A stretch of DNA of 64,000 bases from an uncultured Atopobium sp. (lineage in GTDB: Bacteria > Actinomycetota > Coriobacteriia > Coriobacteriales > Atopobiaceae). The notes under the pieces were generated by a model. That model made no database searches and was not told where the DNA came from. It saw nothing but the letters and a program-made list of their open reading frames with translations. Both the position numbers and the translations under genes were made by a program. Of the stretch, positions 8,968 through 17,669 are shown one piece after another. The stretch is from contig CAKAPG010000001.1 of NCBI GenBank assembly GCA_916715765.1, positions 62,001 to 126,000 of the forward strand, given 5' to 3'. How positions within the stretch are numbered: position 1 is the stretch's first letter; the number at the start of each line of letters is the position of its first letter.

Positions 8968-9053
8968 TTGAACTGCCTCCCATTTCTCGTGTCCAAGAAA
9001 TGGGAGGCAGTTCATCCATGGCGATACGAGGGTTTTCATTTATAGAAGCAGCT

Positions 9054-9716
9054 TTAGTGCTTACGACCTGCAAGAGCATGCTCTAGATAGTCATGATTGC
9101 CGGTAAATTTAACCAACTCACGAGAAAGCAAAGAGACGGGGAGTCCCACGACATTCTCGTAGTCTCCTTGAATGTTTTGTACCAGATAGCGACCATTTCC
9201 CTGAATGCCGTAAGCTCCAGCTTTGTCCATTGGCTCACCAGAAGCAACGTAGGCAGAAATTTCATCTTCAGACAGTTCAAAGAAGGTAACATCTGTGGTT
9301 TCTACAAACGTTACAGCGACAACAGCTGGCGATCCATCAGGAGAGGGGGACTTAAAAGCCTTAAAGCGTCGCAGAGCAACACCGGTGGATACGTGGTGAG
9401 TCTGGCCAGAAAGCTTAGAAAGCATATATTTTGCGTCTTCAACATTTATTGGCTTGCCAAAAACTTCACCGTCGTCTGTCCAAACAATGGTATCTGCTGC
9501 AAGAACAATCTCATTGTTGAGCTGCTCAAAGTTAGGCTGCTCCATGAGCTTATAACACACCGCAATGGCTTTTTCTTGAGCCAGGCGCTTTACCAGTGCA
9601 AGGGGCTTCTCGTCCTCTCTACAAATTTCGACAATATCAGCAGGTATAACCTGTGGATCTATACCCATAGACTGCATAAGCTCAAGGCGTCTAGGGGATT
9701 GTGATGCAAGAATCAT
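9054..9716 (-). CDS. maf: Maf/YhdE-type nucleotide pyrophosphatase
   Basis: 220 residues. The N-terminal SxSPRR motif (residues 5-10) and the LAADTIVW and GKP segments identify the Maf family, which hydrolyses non-canonical or modified nucleoside triphosphates and can affect septation. It is slightly longer than the usual 190-200 residues, with a C-terminal extension. An AGGAA site precedes the ATG. It is convergent with the glycosyltransferase across the repeat element. The minus-strand ferredoxin gene lies upstream, separated by a terminator. Confidence 0.92.
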   Translation of the reverse strand: MILASQSPRRLELMQSMGIDPQVIPADIVEICREDEKPLALVKRLAQEKAIAVCYKLMEQPNFEQLNNEIVLAADTIVWTDDGEVFGKPINVEDAKYMLSKLSGQTHHVSTGVALRRFKAFKSPSPDGSPAVVAVTFVETTDVTFFELSEDEISAYVASGEPMDKAGAYGIQGNGRYLVQNIQGDYENVVGLPVSLLSRELVKFTGNHDYLEHALAGRKH

Positions 9717-9760
9717 GTGTGTTCCTATCGATCGTGCTTATGCTGATACTGTACCCAAAA

Positions 9761-9794
9761 AAGAAGCCTGATAGGCGAGAAACCCATCAGGCTT
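9761..9794 (-). terminator. Intrinsic terminator of the ferredoxin gene
   Basis: On the minus strand, stem AAGCCTGAT / ATCAGGCTT (9-bp arms at 9786-9794 and 9764-9772) is followed by CTTTTTT. The loop holds the window-wide word GTTTCTCGCC. Confidence 0.8.
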
Positions 9795-9824
9795 ACATGC
9801 TAAGAAAGAAAAGCTAAGCTAAAA

Positions 9825-10010
9825 CTAGTCAAGCTCAATAGCGGTGACTGGGCAGCCATCGCAAGCCTCCTGTGCTGCGTCCTCTGCAGCCTCAGGAACC
9901 TCTTCCTCAATAGCGTGAGCAAGACCGTCGTCGCCGATCTCGAATACCTCAGGAGCAGTGCTCTCGCAGAGACCGCAACCGATGCAATCCTCATTAACTG
10001 TTGCCTTCAT
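9825..10010 (-). CDS. Small [4Fe-4S] ferredoxin
   Basis: 61 residues, very acidic. Cys9, Cys12, Cys15 (CIGCGLC) and Cys53 (CDGCP) provide ligands for one [4Fe-4S] cluster; Cys50 is an extra cysteine as in many monocluster ferredoxins. It is an electron carrier in the cytoplasm. The partner is unknown, possibly a pyruvate or P450-type redox enzyme elsewhere. The longer upstream frame was rejected: the ATG at 10010 follows GAGGAA and gives the standard N-terminus. It is monocistronic, with its terminator at 9761-9794. Confidence 0.92.
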   Translation of the reverse strand: MKATVNEDCIGCGLCESTAPEVFEIGDDGLAHAIEEEVPEAAEDAAQEACDGCPVTAIELD

Positions 10011-10247
10011 AATACATTCCTCTCCGTATCTCGAGCCCCTTACTCGAGTAATACTTATCTTGCATTCAAGACTACTTGATTGCAATGTATTTTTTACACG
10101 TTTCTTTGCTGTTATGCAACAACAAAGGCGCAGATAATTGAAAGAACATTACTTGAAGTAGTAAGTGCACATCTGACCTGCATATATAAAAGGTTTAATT
10201 TTTAGAACATCCACTCCAATTAGTACAACTGTCTTGTTGGGGACAGT

Positions 10248-10778
10248 CTATAACTCTTTTTTGAGCATAACAATTTCGCTAGTTCTGTACTCTTCAACAA
10301 ATCCATTCTTTAAAAACATCGTGACTGATGGATTGTCTATGGCGATATCATCATAGAGCTGCTTAATACCGTTCTGTTTAGCTGCGGCACAGAGCAAATT
10401 TAATCCAATGCTGCCATAGCCCTTTTTTCTAAATGGAGCATAGACTATGACATCTGCCATATAGAGATTTTGATCACTGTCGTAATGGTAGGCGACCTCT
10501 CCAATAAAATGGCCGCCGCCATCCTTTAAATACCTGTAATAACGTTTATTCTCATGCTTTACAATCCAAAAATCATACCAGCCATGCCACACTTCTTTTG
10601 GAAAGGGAATTGTTCCTCCCCAGGCATGGTTATATGCCATCGTTTCTTCGTCTGCCATCATCTTCTGACGAAACCAAAGATCTTCTAATGACGGTGTATA
10701 TAGAGTAATAGGACTTTTACATTCTTCTTTCATCAGTAGGTTCACGCGTCCTTTTCTTGTCTGTTTTTGGAACCACAT
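10248..10778 (-). CDS. GNAT family N-acetyltransferase
   Basis: 176 residues as given. The core reads ADVIVYAPFRKKGYGSIGLNLLCAAAKQ, an acetyl-CoA-binding motif A with RxxGxG, followed by DDIAIDNPSVTMFLKNGFVEEY, a typical GNAT C-terminus. The start is uncertain: a GTG at 10745, close behind AAAGGA, and an ATG at 10733 are alternatives that would shorten it by 11 or 15 residues. The upstream VanZ-RDD gene ends 9 bases before this start, so they are probably co-transcribed. The acceptor substrate is unknown. Confidence 0.82.
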   Translation of the reverse strand: MWFQKQTRKGRVNLLMKEECKSPITLYTPSLEDLWFRQKMMADEETMAYNHAWGGTIPFPKEVWHGWYDFWIVKHENKRYYRYLKDGGGHFIGEVAYHYDSDQNLYMADVIVYAPFRKKGYGSIGLNLLCAAAKQNGIKQLYDDIAIDNPSVTMFLKNGFVEEYRTSEIVMLKKEL

Positions 10779-10787
10779 TTGATGCTC

Positions 10788-11927
10788 TTAAATGTCTTTT
10801 TCAGCCTCTGCTTGAGTCTCCGCTTGAGTTTCCACCGTATCATTTACTGCGGACTGTTCATTTTGCACTGTGCTTTTATAGAAGGAGCCAGACAGTCGAT
10901 CAAACAAGAATCGTTTGTTCATCAGCATCAGTATAACGGTAATGATAAATAAAAGAATTAAAGCCGCAAACATAATGGGAAATAGTGCAAGGAAAAGCAT
11001 CGACTCTGGAGTCTTATTAAACTCATTAGTCAAAAACAATAGGCCGTCAGGAATCAGATGGAAATAGATTGTGATGAGTAATCCTCTTAGCATAGTGCGA
11101 GAAATTCTTTGTTTCTCGTATGAGAGCTTAGAACGCAATAAGGCACTACCAAGTGTTTTGCCATTAAAGAGGGGAACTACAGCAAAGTAGAGAGCAATAA
11201 AGAGCGAAAAAGGAAGCGTAGTGTTTGAGAGGTTATAAGGGATGGACACAATAAATGTATCAATGAGCAGTGATAGGCCAACACGAATTTGTGTAACCTG
11301 TGAGCCTGCCTCAAACGATTCCTCGTCAATTTTGTCTCTAGAAGGAAGTAGCCACACGGCTAACGCTCCAAGAGCATATCCAATGCAACCACCTGTAGTG
11401 TTTTGAATAATATCGTCAATATCGGCAAGGCGATACGGTCCTGGATATAAGAAATAAAGACCAGAGAGCTGAGTTAGTTCAAAGAACAGACTGAGAAGCG
11501 CAGTAAGCAAAAGCGTCTTTTTAAAGCTGCATTTGAAATAATAACGAAGATACATGCCAAAAGGTATGAGCATCAAAACGTTAAAAGCAGGAACGTAAAA
11601 CGTTGGATCCTTAATTGAAAGAACCCACGTTGCAGGCTTAGAAATCTCAAAAGGACTTTCTTTTAAGAAATCAAAAACAAAGGAAAAGGGAACCAGATTA
11701 AGCATCTGTGTGTAGGTGGTATGCACGGTATCTGGATCTGGCAGGGGCAGAATTACCAGGAAGTACATGGTAAGTAAATACAAGACAAAGGAATATAAAA
11801 TCAAAGTCCTAAGCTTATTGATAGAACCGTATTTGCGATAGTTGATAATCATATAGGGCAGAGTGATGAAAAATGCCAAAACAGGAAAGACAAGCATGGC
11901 AAGTTTGATGGAATTTATATATCCCAT
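10788..11927 (-). CDS. VanZ-RDD membrane protein
   Basis: 379 residues. The N-terminal half is VanZ-like: several hydrophobic helices with NLVPFSFVFDFL, PFGMYLRYYF, ELTQLSGLYF and ADIDDIIQNTTGGCIGYALG. The C-terminal half (about residues 215-350) is an RDD domain, starting with an Arg followed by hydrophobic residues and an Asp. The tail is Glu/Gln-rich and cytoplasmic. VanZ-RDD fusions are common in Gram-positive bacteria and have been linked to teicoplanin or envelope-stress tolerance and to ion antiport, but function here is inferred only at family level. GGAGATCCA precedes the ATG. Confidence 0.85.
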   Translation of the reverse strand: MGYINSIKLAMLVFPVLAFFITLPYMIINYRKYGSINKLRTLILYSFVLYLLTMYFLVILPLPDPDTVHTTYTQMLNLVPFSFVFDFLKESPFEISKPATWVLSIKDPTFYVPAFNVLMLIPFGMYLRYYFKCSFKKTLLLTALLSLFFELTQLSGLYFLYPGPYRLADIDDIIQNTTGGCIGYALGALAVWLLPSRDKIDEESFEAGSQVTQIRVGLSLLIDTFIVSIPYNLSNTTLPFSLFIALYFAVVPLFNGKTLGSALLRSKLSYEKQRISRTMLRGLLITIYFHLIPDGLLFLTNEFNKTPESMLFLALFPIMFAALILLFIITVILMLMNKRFLFDRLSGSFYKSTVQNEQSAVNDTVETQAETQAEAEKDI

Positions 11928-11949
11928 TGGATCTCCTGAATAACCCTAT

Positions 11950-13275
11950 TTAAATCCGCTCAAGTAGGCAAACGTTTTCCACATGGAAGGTCTGTGGGAA
12001 TAGGTCCACCGGGGTCACACTTACTGGTTTATATGAGCCAATTTCAACAAAGCGTTTAAGATCACGCGCTAGTGTTGCAGGATCACAAGATACGTAGGCA
12101 ATAGCACGCGCAGACTGCTTAGAAAGTTGCTGAATAACCTCAGGAGCAAGTCCTGCACGAGGAGGATCAACAATAATCACGTCAGCATCTGTATCGGGGA
12201 ATTCTCTGCCTGCGTCGCCGCCTACCGCATCAACGTTATCAAGCTTGGCCAGTTCAAGATTACGGCGAAGATCTCTAACAGCTGGACCATAAGCCTCAAC
12301 AGCAGAAACAAATCCTGCACGCTTTGCCAGAGGAAGGGTGAAGGTTCCTGCTCCACAGTAAAGATCCATAGCCTCATCGTCTGGCTGAACATCCAAGCCA
12401 GAAAGCACAAGCTCAACGAGTTTCTCGGCACCTTTAGTGTTGACCTGGAAAAATGAAGGTGCAGAAAGCTGCATCTTCTGACCATCAATAAGCTCGCTCC
12501 ATGAGCCGGAGCCGCTTAGACGCTCAACTCCTACAACACGGCGTGCCTTACTTGGGCCTTTGGTCATAACGCGGACAACACTTGTTGCTTTTACGGCATC
12601 ACCCAAAACGCGGGCTATTTGTGTGCGTGGGAAGCCGCTCGGAGCGGTCCAGAGCGCCACCTCAAGCTCTTTAGTGCGCCTAGACACTCTGATGCCAATA
12701 CGTTCTATATCAAGCTCGTGAGAGCCCGAGAGATAGGAGAGGGCGCCGCTTACGGCACCAACTGCCTTTTGATTGCTTTTATCTAAGAGCGGACAGTCTT
12801 TAATGCGAACAATGTCCTGTCCGTTAGGTGTATACATACCTACCAGCGTTTTATTGCCATTGCGTTTAAACGCCAGTTCAATTTTATTGCGATAACCCCA
12901 TGGTTCGCCAGGGGAAACAATGTCTTTTACCAGCTCAGAAACATCGTCGTGTGAAAAATGCCCAATGCGCTCAAGAGCAGATATCACGCCGTTACGTTTC
13001 TCGACAAGTTGCTGCTCATAGAGCATGTTGCCCCAAGGGGTGGCACCCGTGAGTGCTACAAATGGATTGGGGTGAGGGTCTCTGAACGCAGAAGCTTCCA
13101 AAACCTTTACAAGTTGTGCGCGAGAAAACCTATCTGTGTCCTCGGTAATCCGTACGCTGATAGTATCTCCAGGGACAGCGCCACCAGAGATGAAGACCGT
13201 TTTTCCTTCTTGGGTATGAGCGATGGCGTCTGGGCCATAACTCATACGTTCAACATGTAAGGTGAGCTCAGACAC
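11950..13275 (-). CDS. RlmD/RlmCD-like rRNA (uracil-5-)-methyltransferase
   Basis: 441 residues. An N-terminal TRAM domain (about 1-60) is followed by a TrmA/RumA-type SAM-dependent methyltransferase: DLYCGAGTFTLPLA for SAM, DPPRAGL, and the catalytic cysteine of YVSCDP at about residue 397, with the base in HVENV near the end. It should methylate a uridine in 23S rRNA at C5. The CxxC-rich [4Fe-4S] segment expected after the TRAM domain in E. coli RlmD is missing: the aligned stretch reads PFVALTGATPWGNMLYEQQ. The GTG start directly follows the trpS stop, so translation is coupled. Confidence 0.88.
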   Translation of the reverse strand: MSELTLHVERMSYGPDAIAHTQEGKTVFISGGAVPGDTISVRITEDTDRFSRAQLVKVLEASAFRDPHPNPFVALTGATPWGNMLYEQQLVEKRNGVISALERIGHFSHDDVSELVKDIVSPGEPWGYRNKIELAFKRNGNKTLVGMYTPNGQDIVRIKDCPLLDKSNQKAVGAVSGALSYLSGSHELDIERIGIRVSRRTKELEVALWTAPSGFPRTQIARVLGDAVKATSVVRVMTKGPSKARRVVGVERLSGSGSWSELIDGQKMQLSAPSFFQVNTKGAEKLVELVLSGLDVQPDDEAMDLYCGAGTFTLPLAKRAGFVSAVEAYGPAVRDLRRNLELAKLDNVDAVGGDAGREFPDTDADVIIVDPPRAGLAPEVIQQLSKQSARAIAYVSCDPATLARDLKRFVEIGSYKPVSVTPVDLFPQTFHVENVCLLERI

Positions 13276-14325
13276 TTAGTAGACCATTCCCATTGCTTCA
13301 CGAACCTCGTCGAGTGTGGCGTTAGCAATAACGTTTGCGCGAGCATTTCCATCGTGGATAATATCGCGAATAAGATCTGGCTGAGCTGCAAACTCTGTGC
13401 GCCTCTGACGAATTGGCTCAAAGTAGGAGTTAACTGCATCGATGACGTAAGCCTTGAGAGCTCCGCCGCCGCCCATACCAATCTCGGCAGCAATCTCTTT
13501 TGGATCACGGCCAGTACAAATGCCAGCAGTGGTAAGAAGCGCAGAGACACCAGGACGGTTGTCTGGGTCAAAGGTAATCATGCGCTCAGAGTCAGTCTTG
13601 GACTTTTTAATGAGCTTAGCAGTTTCTTCGGCTGTCATAGAAAGCGAGATTGCATTGCCATAAGACTTACTCATCTTGCGTCCATCAAGACCTGGAATCA
13701 ATGGGGTAGAGGTGAGAAGGCCAGAAACCTCTGGGAACACCTTGCCGTAGCGCTCATTAAAGCGACGGGCAATCTTAGAGGTAATCTCAATGTGAGGCAG
13801 CTGATCGCGACCAACAGGAACAACATTTCCTTTACAGAAGAGAATGTCGCATGCCTGGTGAACAGGATAAGTGAGGAGAAGGCCTGTGAGAGCATGTCCG
13901 GACGCTTCCTGCTCTGCCTTAACGGTTGGATTTCTATGTAGCTCAGACTCGGTAACAAGCGAGAGGAACGGAAGCATAAGCTGGTTAAGAGCTGGAACTG
14001 CAGAATGCGTGAAAATCATAGTCTTCTCTGGATCAATTCCGCAGGCCAGATAATCAATAACCATATTGTAGACATTGTCTGCAATATGCTCGGTAGTGTC
14101 TCTGTCTGTAATAACCTGATAGTCAGCAATAATAATATTGGTATGAACACCAAGATTTTGGAGTCTTACGCGCTCAACAATAGTGCCAAAGTAGTGGCCA
14201 AGGTGAAGCCTTCCGGTAGGTCGGTCACCAGTAAGCATGTTGTACTTTCCTGCATGCTCTGGCAGATCTGCTTGAATCTCATTTGAGCGACGGAGCGCCG
14301 CCTCGTAGCTGCCCTCATTTGGCAT
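13276..14325 (-). CDS. trpS: Tryptophanyl-tRNA synthetase
   Basis: 349 residues, class I synthetase that charges tRNA-Trp. The HIGH signature is HLGH (residues 41-44) and the KMSKS loop is at 217-221. Length is near the usual 330-350. The ATG at 14325 is preceded by GGGAG; an upstream in-frame TTG lies in that site and was not used. It is followed without a gap by the rRNA methyltransferase gene. No T-box or Trp-rich leader was seen upstream, unlike the tryptophan transporter at 46 kb. Confidence 0.95.
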   Translation of the reverse strand: MPNEGSYEAALRRSNEIQADLPEHAGKYNMLTGDRPTGRLHLGHYFGTIVERVRLQNLGVHTNIIIADYQVITDRDTTEHIADNVYNMVIDYLACGIDPEKTMIFTHSAVPALNQLMLPFLSLVTESELHRNPTVKAEQEASGHALTGLLLTYPVHQACDILFCKGNVVPVGRDQLPHIEITSKIARRFNERYGKVFPEVSGLLTSTPLIPGLDGRKMSKSYGNAISLSMTAEETAKLIKKSKTDSERMITFDPDNRPGVSALLTTAGICTGRDPKEIAAEIGMGGGGALKAYVIDAVNSYFEPIRQRRTEFAAQPDLIRDIIHDGNARANVIANATLDEVREAMGMVY

Positions 14326-14400
14326 AAAAACTCCCAAACTTTCAAGTTCGTATGCAGCGCCTCACTGAGACGCCCGCGTTTCTAGTCAACAGTGCTTATT

Positions 14401-14586
14401 CTATCGCAAAGACGGCCGAGCGCCTTTGAGGCTGGCGCGGACTTCTTTCCAATTAGGATAGAAGGTGGAGAGAAGCTCAGGCGGGACTGCGAGCATTTCT
14501 TGAGCAAGAAAGAGCAACGCAGATCCAATCAGATTTGGACTCGATAAAGGCGATTTTAGTTGCTTTGGAAGTATACCACGGATAAC
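14401..14586 (-). pseudogene. Possible gene remnant upstream of trpS
   Basis: In the 290-base gap between trpS and the ABC permease gene, the minus strand holds a 61-codon stretch, stop to stop. The last 40 residues or so have protein-like composition (LLFLAQEMLAVPPELLSTF, then PNWKEVRASLKGARPSLR). The first ATG is well inside it and lacks a convincing ribosome binding site. It could be the 3' remnant of a decayed gene or a short unrecognised protein starting at an alternative codon. Its base composition looks more GC-rich than the ABC genes beside it. Confidence 0.3.
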
Positions 14587-14615
14587 TTACGTCAACGGTT
14601 GTTTGGTGGTGATGT

Positions 14616-15791
14616 TTAGTCGCATTGTCTTAATTGTACATATCTTCTCTTTGCAAATACTTGTTTCAAAACAGTAATGCCAACGGCGAGAAGCAAGAGA
14701 GCAAACGACCACACTGTAAGAACAATGAGTGCAGCCATAGGTTTCAGATTGACATATTTTAAAACCTGAAGTGTTGGCCAAATTCCAAGATAACCAACAA
14801 TATTTCTCACATCAAAATATGTCATGGGAAGAAAACGAATTAGGGAGGTATTGAAATCTCTTACCGAGAAGTACCTCGGATAGAGAGGCAAATATACCAA
14901 CACCGTTGTTACTGCACAAGCAATAAGAGAGGATGTTAAAAGATGTTTGATGGCGCTGTAAATACAATGAGTACATAAGGTAATGAAAATTGCAGAACAG
15001 AGTACAATCAGTAATCCTCCCAAGAAACACTCTAGTGCATTGATTGAAACTATTTCTCCTGCTCTACGAAATACGATGGGATAAGCTATAACGCCGACTC
15101 CATTTTTAACCAGTGCAAAAAGAAGTGTTGGAAGCAAGGCGGCCAGTATTAGAAGCATACTTGCAATACAGCTTGTTGTTGTCTGTAAGAGTAAGCGCTT
15201 TGTGTTGCCAACAACAGTAATTCCCAACAGTTTTTTCTCGTCTGTTGTGAAATGCACCAGTAAAGATACGATTATTGCAGAACCAATAAGCAGTAGTGGC
15301 GTACGAACTTCAAAGAGACTGGCTCCCATTTCTATAAAGGGATAGTTTTGGCTGTTTGGGTAGTTTACTGCATCTCCAAGCGAACTCATTGCCACACAAT
15401 ATAGGAGTTTTGCTTGTAGGTCGTAGGGAGATTCGGATGCAATAGAGCGGCCTGATTGAAAGTGATACAGTTCCGCTTGAATGAGCATAACATTGTTTTC
15501 AAAGTACTCTGTTGATGAGGTTGATTCGTAAATATTCTTTTTCAGCTCAAAAAGCTGTTTTTCAGTCTCAAGATTTTGTGCAAAAGATTGATTTTTAAGT
15601 GCAAACTCGTAGTTTGCCTTTGCATTTTCGTAGTCCTCTTTGCTTTGTTCACGTGTTATTTCGTCCAGTATCCAAGCAGGGCGAAGTGGTTCATAAATCG
15701 GAGCAGCAAAAATAGCGGCTAAAATTATGATTAATATCCAGATAATCGGATTTTTCAGCAATACTTTTAAAGTGCTTTTGATATACCACAT
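14616..15791 (-). CDS. ABC-2-like transporter permease (second copy)
   Basis: 391 residues. One N-terminal membrane helix (about 16-33) is followed by an extracytoplasmic segment of about 130 residues rich in Glu, Lys and Tyr, then five to six C-terminal membrane helices. It is a clear paralogue of the permease at 16509-17669: both share a K/RNGxG...YP motif followed by ALEC, and an F/YLPxxxFDxxxxVGYxG motif. It is separated from the ATPase gene by 50 bases. AGAGG precedes the ATG at 15791; a TTG two codons upstream was rejected. The substrate is unknown. Confidence 0.75.
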   Translation of the reverse strand: MWYIKSTLKVLLKNPIIWILIIILAAIFAAPIYEPLRPAWILDEITREQSKEDYENAKANYEFALKNQSFAQNLETEKQLFELKKNIYESTSSTEYFENNVMLIQAELYHFQSGRSIASESPYDLQAKLLYCVAMSSLGDAVNYPNSQNYPFIEMGASLFEVRTPLLLIGSAIIVSLLVHFTTDEKKLLGITVVGNTKRLLLQTTTSCIASMLLILAALLPTLLFALVKNGVGVIAYPIVFRRAGEIVSINALECFLGGLLIVLCSAIFITLCTHCIYSAIKHLLTSSLIACAVTTVLVYLPLYPRYFSVRDFNTSLIRFLPMTYFDVRNIVGYLGIWPTLQVLKYVNLKPMAALIVLTVWSFALLLLAVGITVLKQVFAKRRYVQLRQCD

Positions 15792-15841
15792 AGTCAACCT
15801 CTTTTTGGTTTCATTGTCGTATCAGTCGTTATCTGGCATGG

Positions 15842-16516
15842 CTAGCCATAATACCGGTGATAGATGTCTCTGCAAGAGGCCGTCAGGGGAACATGAATCA
15901 ATTTTTTATCTCTGACCAAAAGCAAATTATCACACACTCTATCAAGTTCTTCCGGCATGTGTGAAGAAACAATGACTGAAGCGCCATCTTGTGCCATGCT
16001 TTGCATCAACTTTCCAGCCATTTCAGTTCGGGTGAGATCAAGGGCTGTAAAAGGCTCGTCTAACAGGAAGTATTTTGCACCGGAGATATATGCCATAGCC
16101 AGAAGTAATTGAACTTTCATACCCTGAGAATACTTTCTTATTGGTAGTTTCTTAAGTTCCTGAGCGCTAAGTTTTTCCAGTGCTTCGTCAATGTTGCGAT
16201 CAGATTTCCAGATTTTTTTGACCGTTTCTAGGTGGAATTTACCATTCATCGTCTTATAAAAAAGCGAGTCATCACTGGGGGCAAAAAATATTTGAGGTTG
16301 ATAGTGCTTTGAGTCTATGATCTCAATAGAGTTGGCCTCAATAGCTCCTGATTGCAATAGTTTTAGATCGCCCGCTATTGTTTTGAAAAGTGTGCTTTTT
16401 CCATAGCCGTTTGGAGCCATAAGACCATAGACGACCCCTGGTTTGAACGAGGTGGAATTATCGGTGAGGACTACCTTGTTTCTGTAACCGATTGTTACGT
16501 TTGTCAACTCAAGCAT
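15842..16516 (-). CDS. ABC transporter ATP-binding protein
   Basis: 224 residues, a single nucleotide-binding domain. Walker A is APNGYGKST (the usual leading Gly is Ala), the signature is YSQGM, Walker B is YFLLDEP and the switch His is in SSHMPEE. It powers the two flanking permeases, presumably as an exporter of the ABC-2 kind. The ATG at 16516 was chosen because AAGGA lies upstream of it and the protein then begins MLELTNV as usual. It overlaps the end of the upstream permease gene by 8 bases, showing translational coupling. Confidence 0.9.
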   Translation of the reverse strand: MLELTNVTIGYRNKVVLTDNSTSFKPGVVYGLMAPNGYGKSTLFKTIAGDLKLLQSGAIEANSIEIIDSKHYQPQIFFAPSDDSLFYKTMNGKFHLETVKKIWKSDRNIDEALEKLSAQELKKLPIRKYSQGMKVQLLLAMAYISGAKYFLLDEPFTALDLTRTEMAGKLMQSMAQDGASVIVSSHMPEELDRVCDNLLLVRDKKLIHVPLTASCRDIYHRYYG

Positions 16517-17669
16517 GGTCCGTCCTTCTTTCATATCCAAGCACTATACATCCCTTTTTGAATTCCAGGATTAGACAATTTATAAAATAGGTACCAAATG
16601 TCCACGAAATCAAAACATATAGACCACCAAGAGGGTCGAGAAGAGCTATAGGTGTTTTGGAAAAACCGAAGGCTGTATCTCCAACGTAACCAACAACCTT
16701 GGTTGTATCAAAGAAACCGATCGGCAAGTATTCAAGCCATCCTCTCAGATATTGATGTTCTCCGGGCATGAAAGGAATCTTCGCAGTGTATATAAGGACA
16801 AGCCCAAGAAAAACAGAAACAAATTCATTTTTTACCAGTGCATTGAGGCTTAAGGTAAAGGTGGCGAGAAATATGTTCGCCAGGGTCATAAGTGACAGTG
16901 ACCAAATCGCACATTCAAGAGCGGTAAGCTCAATGACACGGTTTGCTTGAACCAGGACGACCGGATAGGTAGGGTTGCCTATGCCGTTACGGATATACGC
17001 GGCTGCAAAGAGCGGTAGAAATGCAAGAATACTTAAGGTTGCCGCCAATACCGAAGCAACACATACCTGATCCAATAAGCGCCTGAAAGATATAAAGCCT
17101 TTCTCGCCAAAAAGACGCTCACGTTGAGCCGAGCGACCTATGACAAAACTTACTATCAAAGCGGGTAAGAAACGAATGCAATCAGGTGTGTAGTGTAGCG
17201 TCTCGGAAATCGCATAGAGAGCCGGAAGCTTTTCTTCTGAATCATAAAACGATGTTAGATCCAGTTTGCTAAGCTTATTTGATAGAGTTTTATGTGCCTC
17301 ATAATATGAGTAGCCGTATTTTGCCTCTCTGACGACATCAAATCTTTGAAGCATATATGCTTGGTAAAGATTGTATTTTTCAAAGAAAGTTGTTGGGACG
17401 GCTGAAATATTTACGTCTCCGAGCAAGTCGATTTGATGAGAAATATCAAGGAATTCCTCGGAGGTTCGGGCATCTTTTTGGTACGTGCCGGCCTTTTTAC
17501 AAAGGTCATCGTATTCGTTGCCGGTTTCATAAGCTCTTGCGTAGTTCATGCCGTAAACATCGGCATTCAGAAATAGTGGGATTGTCAATGCGGCCGCAAG
17601 AATAATGTAAGACGCCCATACGAAGGAATCTTTTATAACAAGCTGAAACAATTTTTTGCAATACCACAT
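16509..17669 (-). CDS. ABC-2-like transporter permease (first copy)
   Basis: 386 residues. An N-terminal membrane helix (about residues 17-34) is followed by an external segment of about 130 residues with many Tyr and acidic residues, then a C-terminal block of about six helices. It is paralogous to the permease at 14616-15791. GGGAGGAG stands 4 bases before the ATG, a strong site. It is the first gene of the operon permease-ATPase-permease, transcribed divergently from the small secreted protein at 17976. The two permeases probably pair as a heterodimer on an ATPase homodimer. The cargo may be the neighbouring secreted peptide, but that is inference. Confidence 0.78.
   Translation of the reverse strand: MWYCKKLFQLVIKDSFVWASYIILAAALTIPLFLNADVYGMNYARAYETGNEYDDLCKKAGTYQKDARTSEEFLDISHQIDLLGDVNISAVPTTFFEKYNLYQAYMLQRFDVVREAKYGYSYYEAHKTLSNKLSKLDLTSFYDSEEKLPALYAISETLHYTPDCIRFLPALIVSFVIGRSAQRERLFGEKGFISFRRLLDQVCVASVLAATLSILAFLPLFAAAYIRNGIGNPTYPVVLVQANRVIELTALECAIWSLSLMTLANIFLATFTLSLNALVKNEFVSVFLGLVLIYTAKIPFMPGEHQYLRGWLEYLPIGFFDTTKVVGYVGDTAFGFSKTPIALLDPLGGLYVLISWTFGTYFINCLILEFKKGCIVLGYERRTDHA

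Larger units (their letters stand above)
8538..9036. repeat. 499-bp composite inverted-repeat element between convergent genes
   Basis: The 538-base gap between the glycosyltransferase and maf is bounded by AAAACCCTCG (8538-8547) and its exact complement CGAGGGTTTT (9027-9036). Just inside each end is a long hairpin. The left one has arms 8557-8572 and 8579-8594 (16 bp, perfect). The right one has arms 8969-8987 and 8996-9014 (19 bp, perfect). Both hairpins share the arm TGAACTGCCTCCCATTTCT and nearly the same loop. No intact gene lies inside. The structure resembles a non-autonomous mobile element or decayed insertion with hairpin-containing ends. Neither hairpin is followed by a T-run, so they are not standard terminators. 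Confidence 0.7.

Noticed and set aside
8824..9039. 71-residue minus-strand frame in the repeat region
   Set aside because: It runs through both inverted repeat arms and the hairpin; composition is explained by the repeats.
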